This document shows, in pieces, positions 6,857 to 13,435 of a DNA stretch of 21,886 bases. This DNA comes from Desulfobacteraceae bacterium (GTDB lineage Bacteria > Desulfobacterota > Desulfobacteria > Desulfobacterales > SURF-15). Under the pieces are notes generated by a model. It made no database searches and was not told the origin of the DNA. It saw only the letters and a program-made list of their open reading frames with translations. Numbering within the stretch: the first letter of the stretch is position 1; each line of letters begins with the position of its first letter. The stretch lies in the NCBI GenBank assembly GCA_003599475.1, contig QZKK01000072.1:1-21886 (forward strand), read 5' to 3'. The position numbers and the translations under genes were made by a program.

Positions 6857-8809
6857 TCACAGTTCATGGGGTTGGACAAGATCGTTGCGACCGTTTCGAT
6901 CGACCGCAGGAACAGCCAGGCTCAGCACGCGGTCATCTTCTACAAACATCAGTTTTTTGCCCTGCATCATCCGGATGAATCCAATCGTTTTCTCCTCACC
7001 CGGACCCGGAAACCGCTGCCGGACTTCCCTTATGCTCCGCGGCTTCAAACAGAAAAGATAGATTTTTCTTGAAGTCCCCTCCAGACGGTGAGTCGCCGGT
7101 TCGGCCGAAATCCGTTTCTGCCGGATGATGAGGAAAGTCGTTCCATCCCGAAAGCTCAAGATCGGCCCGTCGCCCGCCAGTTGTGAATATGTCTTTGACC
7201 AGATGCGAAGGCTCTCTTTTACCGGCTTCCAGATCTTTCGCTGGAAGCCGATGCCTCCGCGATAGGCCTGGACAGGGAAGCGGACCGAGCGATCGATTGT
7301 CTCCGGAAAGAGGATGCCGTAGTTTGGATGGTTGAAGGTTTTCGATATGGAAAATGACTCCGGGCGGCGCCAGACGGGGCTCTCCAGCCCCAGCCAGAAG
7401 GAAACCGCCCTGAGAGGTCGATAGGAAGAGGCGTACTCGAGCGTTTTCAAGGTTTCGGCTGCATCCTGAGCGTCGCTTCCGGGAAAATGGAGGATGAGAT
7501 TCGACCGGTGGACAATCTTCAAAGCTTCGCAATTTCGCATCGCAGCCAGATTCGCCATGGCCGTGGTTCCCTTGTTCATTTTCTTCAACAGCCTCGTGCT
7601 CAGCGCTTCGATCCCGATCTGGACTTCGGAGACCCCCGCCTGTTTCATCCGGCGGAGCAGCCCGGGGGGAAAATCGGCTCGAATCTCTCCGAAGAGCTTC
7701 AAATCCTTCCTTAGATCGCGGAGCCGTTCGAAGAGGCTGTCGGAGATCTTCAAAGGCAGCATGTTGTCCATGAAGGCCACGGAAAGCGTCCGGTGCCGGG
7801 TGGTCAGAAAGTCCACTTCGCGGGCGACCTGATCGGAACGCTTGGTTCGGTATCCCTGCCACTGGAGATTGAGATTGCAGAAGGCGCATCCGGAGGTCTT
7901 GCCTGCACCCCGGCGGCTCCACCCGCAACCCCGGGAGGCTTCCACAGGGAGGGTAGGGAAAAATCTCTTTTCAGGCTGGAGGCGGTCGAGTTCCTCGAAG
8001 TATTCGTCGTAGTCGGGAGGGGGCAGCCCTTCCAACGATTCCAGTTGGCTGAAACCGAATGGAGATGAGGCGTTATCCCCCTGTTTCATCGTTCCCGGGA
8101 CTTGACCGATGATTTGGTCTAGGGCCTGACCCGGGGTCCGGCCGGGGTTTTCTATAAAGGATTGGCTGTTCGAACCGGTTGAAAGCCGCTCCGGCTGAAC
8201 CGTCAGATTCGTGATCAGCTTTTCCAGCGGGAGCTCTCCCTCGCCGTTTACGCAATGATCGATTTCCGGAAAGGATCGGATCAGATGCCTCCCGGTGGTG
8301 CCCGAGACCATGGAGCCGCCGATAACGATCTGCAGGTTGGGGTGGCGCCGTTTGATCTGCCTGATGAAATAGAGCGAAGAGGTCAACTGGCATAATGACA
8401 TGGAAAAACCCGCAAGCTCGAAGGCGCCCCAGTCCGTTCCTTGGATCAGAAAAAGCGAGCTCTTGCGGACGATCTTTACGAGGGTGTCGAAATCGAGACC
8501 TCTTGCGTCTGAATCTCTAACCGCTTCACGATAAAACATCTCTTTTATGGCCGCTCTCCGTTTCGGGTACAACAGGGCGCCGTATACGCTTTCCGCAAGC
8601 CATGTCCGTTCGGAGACGATCCGGTAGGTGCGATATCCGACGGCTTCGGCGATCCTCAGATAGAAGTGCCGAGCGTTCACCGTAAGCTCGGGAAATCGCT
8701 GCTTCAGGTAGGCTTTAAGGGTTCCAAGCTGAATCGAGGGCCGGCTGAAAAGCGGCCATGGGGCGGATATCAGGACAACCGGCTTCGTAGGGCCGTTCCT
8801 CTTGCGCAT
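6857..8809 (-). CDS. B12-binding-type radical SAM protein, resembling RiPP-maturation rSAM enzymes
   Basis: This is a 650-aa protein. Residues about 10-200 look like a cobalamin-binding-type Rossmann domain (AGFSMSLCQLTSSLYFIRQIK, IVIGGS, VNGEGE), without the DxHxxG motif. The radical SAM core begins at about residue 285 with EASRGCGWS and CAFCNLN. Its three cluster cysteines are Cys295, Cys308 and Cys311, a CX12CX2C spacing much wider than CX3CX2C. The EASRGC...CxFCxLN...YRTKR pattern recalls the RiPP-maturation radical SAM group, where the first gap is also long. The C-terminal 170 residues are unassigned. No precursor peptide is evident nearby, so the substrate is unknown. ATG 8809 is preferred over the adjacent GTG 8812 because AAGGA lies 6 nt upstream of it. 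Confidence 0.8.
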   Translation of the reverse strand: MRKRNGPTKPVVLISAPWPLFSRPSIQLGTLKAYLKQRFPELTVNARHFYLRIAEAVGYRTYRIVSERTWLAESVYGALLYPKRRAAIKEMFYREAVRDSDARGLDFDTLVKIVRKSSLFLIQGTDWGAFELAGFSMSLCQLTSSLYFIRQIKRRHPNLQIVIGGSMVSGTTGRHLIRSFPEIDHCVNGEGELPLEKLITNLTVQPERLSTGSNSQSFIENPGRTPGQALDQIIGQVPGTMKQGDNASSPFGFSQLESLEGLPPPDYDEYFEELDRLQPEKRFFPTLPVEASRGCGWSRRGAGKTSGCAFCNLNLQWQGYRTKRSDQVAREVDFLTTRHRTLSVAFMDNMLPLKISDSLFERLRDLRKDLKLFGEIRADFPPGLLRRMKQAGVSEVQIGIEALSTRLLKKMNKGTTAMANLAAMRNCEALKIVHRSNLILHFPGSDAQDAAETLKTLEYASSYRPLRAVSFWLGLESPVWRRPESFSISKTFNHPNYGILFPETIDRSVRFPVQAYRGGIGFQRKIWKPVKESLRIWSKTYSQLAGDGPILSFRDGTTFLIIRQKRISAEPATHRLEGTSRKIYLFCLKPRSIREVRQRFPGPGEEKTIGFIRMMQGKKLMFVEDDRVLSLAVPAVDRNGRNDLVQPHEL

Positions 8810-8842
8810 CACGAATCCTTTCGAAGGATCGGTATCGTTAGA

Positions 8843-8929
8843 GTGTTCAGTGTTCAGTGTTCAGAGTTCAGTGTTCAGACCCCTCCCAGCTACCACCTGA
8901 AACCCGAAACCCGAAACCTGAAACCTCAG
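8843..8929. repeat. Heptamer-repeat array (locus B) at the 3' end of rsmG
   Basis: Exactly five 7-mers of GTGTTCA type (one is GAGTTCA) fill 8843-8877. After a 17-nt spacer, five 7-mers in the opposite orientation (ACCTGAA, ACCCGAA, ACCCGAA, ACCTGAA, ACCTCAG) fill 8895-8929. The arms share a TTCAG core in inverted orientation but pair only imperfectly. The rsmG stop codon lies inside the left arm, so the repeat is translated into the RsmG C terminus. Confidence 0.88.
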
Positions 8930-9581
8930 ACGGCCGGATGACCGGACAGATGACTACCAGTAAACGTTCACTATCGATGAAGGGGAGCCGATAGGGATGG
9001 ATTTCGACACGAACCGGCAACCGCCTCTTCAAACGGTCGATTTCCTCACGAACATCATTTCCTTTGAAAGCGATGAATCGGCCGCCGAACCTCAACAGCG
9101 ATCCGGCTTTAACAACGAATGCCTCCAGATCCGACATGGCCCGGCTGACGATTACATCATAGAGGGGCTTCGGCGGCAGCTCCTCGACGCGGCCCTGCAG
9201 CGCCTCAATTTTCTCAAGCCCCATCGCCCGGATGACGTGCTTCAAAAAGCTTACCTTTTTTCTGGAAGCGTCCACGAGGGTTGCCGATACGGAAGGGATC
9301 ACAATCTTGAGGGGTATTCCCGGAAACCCCGCACCGGTTCCCGCATCCAGAAGGATTGCATTCGATGGGATCATCTTTGCGGGCGCCAGGGAATCCAGAT
9401 AATGCTTTACCGCGACTTCCAGCGGATCGCGAATGGCGGTCAGGTTGATCTTATCCGCCCAGATCGCGAGCGCTTCCGCATGGAAGGAAAGCTGATCGAC
9501 ACAATCCGGGCCGATGTCGATGCCCATCTGCTTTCCACCCTCTTCAAGGAGGCGCTTCCACTCCGGAGCTCCGATTTTCAT
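8868..9581 (-). CDS. rsmG: 16S rRNA (guanine527-N7)-methyltransferase RsmG
   Basis: RsmG methylates N7 of G527 of 16S rRNA using SAM; in other bacteria its loss gives low-level streptomycin resistance. The 237-aa product shows the family motifs in order: WADKINLTAI (41-50), HYLDSLAP (60-67), the SAM loop LLDAGTGAGFPGIPL (77-91), LVDASRKKVSFLKHV (102-116) and VSRA (145-148). The family domain ends at about ICPVIRPSE (211-219). The last 18 residues, starting VSGFGFRVSG, are encoded by heptamer array B and are probably not ancestral. The ATG is 3 nt from the stop of the upstream CoA-transferase gene, which suggests translational coupling. Its own ribosome site is weak. Confidence 0.95.
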   Translation of the reverse strand: MKIGAPEWKRLLEEGGKQMGIDIGPDCVDQLSFHAEALAIWADKINLTAIRDPLEVAVKHYLDSLAPAKMIPSNAILLDAGTGAGFPGIPLKIVIPSVSATLVDASRKKVSFLKHVIRAMGLEKIEALQGRVEELPPKPLYDVIVSRAMSDLEAFVVKAGSLLRFGGRFIAFKGNDVREEIDRLKRRLPVRVEIHPYRLPFIDSERLLVVICPVIRPSEVSGFGFRVSGGSWEGSEH

Positions 9582-9584
9582 CCG

Positions 9585-11462
9585 CTAAGTCCGACCCGCA
9601 AAATCCATTTCGATGTTCACTTCACCGGAGCCGGAATGAGATAACCTCGCGTTCGGATAGCGTTTTTGAAATACGTGGATCATCGGCAGATTTTCCTTCA
9701 GCACCGTCGCGATGAACCGTTTGTAGCGGTTTTCTTTCGCGATCCCCTCGAGCACTTCGAGCAGATACGCACCGACCCCCTTGTTTTGGAACTCTTCTTT
9801 GACCACCAGAGCCACTTCGGCGCAATCGCTGTCTACCTCCGCATAGGATCCGATGGCGATGATCTCCTTGTATCCCCTCTTTTGCGCCAGTCCGACGATG
9901 GACATGTTTTTGCGGTAATCGACGCTGGCATACTGCCTCTGCACCACTTCATGGGAGAAGATCTTCATCTTGTAAAAGAAACGCATATAGATCGTTTTCT
10001 CCTGAAGGGAGTAGAAAAAATTCCTGTACTCGAACTCGTCGGAGGGAAGAAGCGGCCTCACTTCGATGGTTTTCCCGCCTTCGAGCTTCAGAGTGCTTTT
10101 GTATCCTTCGAGAAAAAGCAGATCCTCCCGCGCCGGCGGAAACTGGTCCGCAAAGACGTAGCGGTGCTTTTTGGCCACAGCGATCAGCTCTTCACGAAAC
10201 TTCGGATGGGCGATCTGGGTAAGCTCCATGACCCGCTGATAGATGCTCTTTCCCTGAAGCTCTGCGATTCCGTACTCGGTGACCACGAAATTGACATCTC
10301 CCCGGGTTGTGGCGACCCCTGCTCCTTCGCTCAAACTGGAAACGATGCGGGACACCTTTCCGTTTTGTGCCGTAGCAGGCAGGGCGACGATGGAAAACCC
10401 GCCGTCGGACATCGCGCTTCCCCGAATGAAATCGACCTGGTCCCCGATACCGCTGTAAAACTGGTACCCGACCGAATCGGTGCAGACCTGCCCGGTCAAA
10501 TCGACTTCCAGGGCCGAGCTGATCGAGATCAGATTGTCGTTTCTGGCGATCTCGGTCGGATTGTTGACGAACTCGGAAGATCGGAAATAAAAGACCGGAT
10601 TGTCGTCGACATACCGGTAGAGCCTTTCGGAACCCATGCAGAGCGAGGTCACCGCCCGCCCGGGAAGAAGAGATTTCTTCTTGTTGGTGATCACCCCCTT
10701 TTCGAACAGCGGGAGAAATGCATCCGTGATCACCTGGGTGTGGATTCCAAGATCCTTTTCCCCGTCCAGATGCTGCAGAACGGCAGCCGGCAGGTGTCCG
10801 AAACCGATCTGGAGCGTGGCACCTTCTTCCACCAACTGGGAGACGTAGTGACCGATGCGGCGGGAAACTTCGTTGTTGCCGACGCTCGGAAGCGCCTCCA
10901 CCAGCGGTTCTTCATAGGGGACCAGACAGTCGATTTCGTCCACATGCACGAAGCTGTCCCCCCAGGTTCTCGGCATTCTCGGGTTGACCTGCGCGATGAT
11001 AAATTTTGCATTTTCGATGCCCGAACGGGTGATGTCCACCGAAACCCCCAGACTGCAGTAGCCGAACCGGTCCGGAGGGCTGACCTGAATGAGGGCTGCG
11101 TCCAGGCCGATCCGTCCGCTGGAAAAGAGCCGGGGAATCTGGGAAAGGTAGGAGGGAACATAGTCGATTTTCCCCTCGAAGGCGGCCTTGCGCATCGATC
11201 TGCTGATGAAGAAAAGCTTCAACGAAAACCGCCGCAAAAAAGACGGATCGTCCACGTACTGCGCGAAGGTGTGAGAAAACATCTGATATACCATGATGTC
11301 CTGCAGGCTCGCATTTTTGACCATTGCGCGGATCAACTGCTGAGGCTCTCCGCATCCGGTACCGATAAAAACGCGGCTGCCCCTTCGGATCTTCGAAACC
11401 GCTTTCTCCGCACTCATCACCTTCTGGCGGCAGCGTTCCTGCAGACGCTCTTCAAAATCCAT
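9585..11462 (-). CDS. Acetyl-CoA hydrolase/CoA-transferase with C-terminal GNAT domain
   Basis: This is a 625-aa fusion. Residues about 10-440 are a family I CoA-transferase of the acetyl-CoA hydrolase / 4-hydroxybutyrate CoA-transferase type, with GSRVFIGTGCGEP near the start and LEVDLTGQV containing Glu319, the likely glutamyl-CoA nucleophile. Residues about 466-615 are a GNAT acetyltransferase fold with the acetyl-CoA loop QNKGVGAYLL (559-568). The transferase half would move CoA between short-chain acids. The GNAT half may acetylate a protein, possibly regulating acyl-CoA metabolism, but its target is not visible. Fusions of this kind exist in other anaerobes. The ATG has a strong GGGAGG site 7 nt upstream. 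It is the first gene of the minus-strand group. Confidence 0.93.
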   Translation of the reverse strand: MDFEERLQERCRQKVMSAEKAVSKIRRGSRVFIGTGCGEPQQLIRAMVKNASLQDIMVYQMFSHTFAQYVDDPSFLRRFSLKLFFISRSMRKAAFEGKIDYVPSYLSQIPRLFSSGRIGLDAALIQVSPPDRFGYCSLGVSVDITRSGIENAKFIIAQVNPRMPRTWGDSFVHVDEIDCLVPYEEPLVEALPSVGNNEVSRRIGHYVSQLVEEGATLQIGFGHLPAAVLQHLDGEKDLGIHTQVITDAFLPLFEKGVITNKKKSLLPGRAVTSLCMGSERLYRYVDDNPVFYFRSSEFVNNPTEIARNDNLISISSALEVDLTGQVCTDSVGYQFYSGIGDQVDFIRGSAMSDGGFSIVALPATAQNGKVSRIVSSLSEGAGVATTRGDVNFVVTEYGIAELQGKSIYQRVMELTQIAHPKFREELIAVAKKHRYVFADQFPPAREDLLFLEGYKSTLKLEGGKTIEVRPLLPSDEFEYRNFFYSLQEKTIYMRFFYKMKIFSHEVVQRQYASVDYRKNMSIVGLAQKRGYKEIIAIGSYAEVDSDCAEVALVVKEEFQNKGVGAYLLEVLEGIAKENRYKRFIATVLKENLPMIHVFQKRYPNARLSHSGSGEVNIEMDFAGRT

Positions 11463-11486
11463 TGAAATCCTCCCTGGTTCCAGAAA

Positions 11487-11784
11487 TCAGAGGTCCGAGG
11501 TCAGAAGTCAGAGGCAGAGATGAAAGAACGACAACCTCTTACTTCCGCCAAGGCCGAGGCGGGAACCCCCCTGACGGTTATAATCTTCTTTTATCAACTG
11601 AATCACAAATTTAGTCAAGAGAATGGGGATACGGTGTCAGGTATCGGGTTTCAGGTGTCAGGCGATGGGGTGGGCCAGTTGAAACTGAACACTTTCTTCT
11701 GAGCTCCGACTTCTGACCTCTGACTTCTGACATCTGACCTCTGACATCTGACCTCCGACTTCTGACCTCCGACTTCTGACATCC
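11487..11784. repeat. Heptamer-repeat array (locus C) in three blocks
   Basis: This gene-free stretch holds three blocks. Block 1 (11487-11514) has 7-mers of CAGAGGT type. Block 2 (11633-11667) is exactly five 7-mers: GGTGTCA, GGTATCG, GGTTTCA, GGTGTCA and GGCGATG. Block 3 (11704-11784) is a run of eleven or so 7-mers such as CTGACCT, CTGACTT, CTGACAT and CCGACTT, in the opposite orientation to block 1. The segment 11500-11514 is the exact reverse complement of 11717-11731. A small CCGCC/GGCGG hairpin lies at 11545-11562. The remainder of the 403-bp gap 11463-11865 contains only the two candidate promoters. Confidence 0.88.
11590..11618 (-). promoter_or_regulatory. Candidate promoter of the CoA-transferase gene group
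   Basis: On the minus strand, TTGACT (11618-11613), a 17-nt spacer and GATAAA (11595-11590) lie about 130 nt upstream of the CoA-transferase ATG. The resulting leader would include the CCGCC/GGCGG hairpin and the first heptamer block. The match is moderate. Confidence 0.35.
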
Positions 11785-11786
11785 GA

Positions 11787-11815
11787 TTGACCTCGCCGCT
11801 TTATGCTGTTATCGT
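11787..11815 (+). promoter_or_regulatory. Candidate promoter of the NUDIX-Smr pair
   Basis: TTGACC (11787-11792), 17 nt and TATCGT (11810-11815) lie about 50 nt before the NUDIX ATG and directly after the last heptamer of locus C. The -35 is good and the -10 matches 4 of 6 positions. Confidence 0.4.
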
Positions 11816-11865
11816 AGAGGGGCTGTTTTCCGGAACGGCAGAGGTACCGAACAGCGGAGGAGCGG

Positions 11866-12312
11866 ATGCACTCTCAATCCGGTTACAGAAATCCGCTGGT
11901 CACCGTCGATATCATCATCGAAATAGACGGGGACATCGTGCTGATCAAAAGAGCGAATCCTCCACCGGGATGGGCGCTGCCGGGCGGGTTTGTCGATTAC
12001 GGCGAATCTCTGGAGCAGGCCGCCGCCCGGGAGGCCAGGGAAGAGACTTCCCTGGACGTGGTCCTGATAGAGCAGTTCCATACGTATTCCGATCCGAACC
12101 GGGACCCCCGGCATCACACCGTCACCACCGTGTACATCGCTTCGGCCGACGGAACCCCCAGGGCTTCCGATGACGCCCGACGAGCTGCGCTGTTTTCTGT
12201 CCGTGCGCTGCCGGAGCCGATGGCATTCGATCACCGAAGGATCCTTCGGGATTATCTCCGATACAGGGAAGGAATTTCCAGATCGGAAATATTCCGGAAA
12301 GGAGATCTATGA
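11866..12312 (+). CDS. NUDIX hydrolase
   Basis: This is a 148-aa single-domain Nudix protein that hydrolyses a nucleoside diphosphate linked to another group. The Nudix box starts at Gly41 (GFVDYGE), continues through REAREE (55-60), and supplies the Mg-binding glutamates. The usual Gly near the end of the box is Ser62. The upstream PGWALPGG and the general layout resemble ADP-ribose/NADH pyrophosphatase-like members, but substrate cannot be assigned. The start has GGAGG 5 nt upstream. The TGA stop directly abuts the ATG of the Smr-domain gene, so the two form an operon. Confidence 0.9.
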   Translation: MHSQSGYRNPLVTVDIIIEIDGDIVLIKRANPPPGWALPGGFVDYGESLEQAAAREAREETSLDVVLIEQFHTYSDPNRDPRHHTVTTVYIASADGTPRASDDARRAALFSVRALPEPMAFDHRRILRDYLRYREGISRSEIFRKGDL

Positions 12313-13056
12313 ATGAAACCGCCCGAATCTTCGCCAAGGACCGAAACATCAAAGATAAGATCTTTTGAAGAGTTGAAGGCTGTGCTGGAAAAGAAAGCGG
12401 TTCCTCTCCCCAAGCATGTCGCCGCTTCACCGGTGCAGGAGGAAGAGCGAACGGACCCGGAGGCGGAACGCCGGCTTTTCCTGAAAGAAATGGAGGATGT
12501 AGCACCGATAACCGGTGGCTCCCGTGCGGCATACGCCCTGAAGCCGAAGGCTCCGGAGCCCTTGCCCGAGCATTTTTTAGATGATCGGGATGCAGACGTT
12601 CTGGACGCCCTTGAAACCCTGATCCGGGAAGGCAAAGGTTTCGTGGTTGCCCAAACCCCCGAGTACATCGAAGGGAGGAGCCCCCGGGTTCATCCGGCGA
12701 TATTGAATCGGCTCCACCGGGGGGACTTCTCGATTCAGGCGCATATCGATCTGCACGGGCTTAGCGTAGAAAGCGCCCGGGAGGCACTCGAGGCTTTTCT
12801 CAAGTCTTCGATTTCATCCGGCAAGCGGGCCGTCCTGATCATTCACGGCCGCGGGCTTTCCTCCCCCCAGCAGCCGGTTTTGAAAACAAAAGTCTATGAA
12901 TGGCTGACTACGGGGAACTGGAAAAAATGGGTGATCGCCTTTTCCAGCGCCAGGGCCTGCGATGGAGGTGCCGGAGCCACCTATCTTCTTCTGCGCCGAC
13001 GCCCTCTGACCAAGCGGATGCACGGAAAAAAGGCGCGGTGCCGGACGTGGGGGTAA
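12313..13056 (+). CDS. Smr/MutS2-type domain protein
   Basis: This is a 247-aa protein whose C-terminal half is an Smr domain: DLHGL (146-150), HGRG (178-181) and GGAGATYLLLRR (218-229). Smr domains bind nucleic acid and many have endonuclease activity; stand-alone bacterial forms have been linked to rescue of collided ribosomes. The N-terminal ~110 residues are charged and probably disordered. A good AAAGGAG site lies 8 nt before the ATG, which follows the NUDIX stop with no gap. The 3' end runs straight into the repeat-rich interval (locus D), and the last residues (KKARCRTWG) are basic and of uncertain value. Confidence 0.9.
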   Translation: MKPPESSPRTETSKIRSFEELKAVLEKKAVPLPKHVAASPVQEEERTDPEAERRLFLKEMEDVAPITGGSRAAYALKPKAPEPLPEHFLDDRDADVLDALETLIREGKGFVVAQTPEYIEGRSPRVHPAILNRLHRGDFSIQAHIDLHGLSVESAREALEAFLKSSISSGKRAVLIIHGRGLSSPQQPVLKTKVYEWLTTGNWKKWVIAFSSARACDGGAGATYLLLRRRPLTKRMHGKKARCRTWG

Positions 13057-13061
13057 AAAAT

Positions 13062-13310
13062 TCGAAATCCGAATACCCGCCTGCCAAAGCCTATGCGGAT
13101 CAAGAGAAACAAGGGCCGTCGTAGGCAATGCATATATAGATGAATCAATATTCCATCGGCACTGGCGGGCAGGTCGAAATCCGAAACAAATTCAAATATC
13201 AAATGTCCAAATGACAAAAACAAAGCTCTGTGCTGCGATTCGGATTTCCTGTTTTGAGAATTCGAATTTCGGATTTGTTTCGGTTTTCGAATTTCGAGCT
13301 TCGGATTTTG
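13062..13310. repeat. Heptamer-like repeat interval (locus D)
   Basis: This gene-free stretch has TCGAAATCCGAA twice (13062-13073 and 13174-13185), and an inverted, more extended cluster of TTTCGGATTTG/TTCGAAT units at 13239-13310. Segment 13174-13191 pairs with 13273-13290 at 17 of 18 positions. Between the two left copies, CCCGCCTGCCA and TGGCGGGCAGG form a further inverted pair (about 13076-13086 and 13163-13173). Units of 7 bp are recognisable but less regular than at loci A-C. I see no gene here. Confidence 0.75.
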
Positions 13311-13325
13311 GATGCAGGAAAGTTA

Positions 13326-13353
13326 TTGACAAAATGCTCAAAAATATTATTAT
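13326..13353 (+). promoter_or_regulatory. Promoter of the EF-G operon
   Basis: A perfect TTGACA (13326-13331) and TATTAT (13348-13353, 5 of 6) are separated by 16 nt. The predicted start near 13360 gives a leader of about 72 nt before the EF-G ATG. The promoter lies directly after repeat locus D. Confidence 0.65.
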
Positions 13354-13366
13354 AGGGGTTTTCACC

Positions 13367-13435
13367 ATGTCTGAACTCGGACCCCACCTGAGCATTCAGT
13401 GTGGGGCATTTTTTATTGAAGGATACAACACATGA
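13367..13435 (+). CDS. Possible 22-aa leader peptide of the EF-G gene
   Basis: A 22-codon ORF begins MSELGPHLS and spans the whole terminator hairpin. Its TGA (13433-13435) overlaps the EF-G start codon as ATGA. A G-rich stretch (AGGGG, 13354-13358) sits 8 nt before its ATG but lies at or before the predicted transcription start, so initiation might be nearly leaderless. Translation would melt the terminator and couple to EF-G. It could equally be chance. Confidence 0.3.
   Translation: MSELGPHLSIQCGAFFIEGYNT
13382..13414 (+). terminator. Intrinsic terminator/attenuator in the EF-G leader
   Basis: CCCCAC-CTGA, a GCAT loop, and TCAG-T-GTGGGG form a 10-bp stem with one bulged T, followed by CA and six T residues. 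It is a good intrinsic terminator, but it sits downstream of the promoter and 18 nt before the EF-G ATG, which argues for attenuation. An alternative stem pairs 13371-13378 with 13390-13399 (8 bp, 2-nt bulge) and would prevent terminator formation. Confidence 0.7.

Noticed and set aside
9666..11465. A 599-codon open frame on the + strand antisense to the CoA-transferase gene
   Set aside because: Its product shows no recognisable domain, while the minus-strand frame encodes a clear CoA-transferase and GNAT domain with a strong ribosome site. Long antisense frames are expected in GC-rich genes.
11704..11784. The CTGACYT run as a simple low-complexity or sequencing artefact
   Set aside because: It mirrors block 1 of the same locus (15-bp perfect complement) and follows the same 7-bp rule as the other loci, so it is treated as a real repeat.
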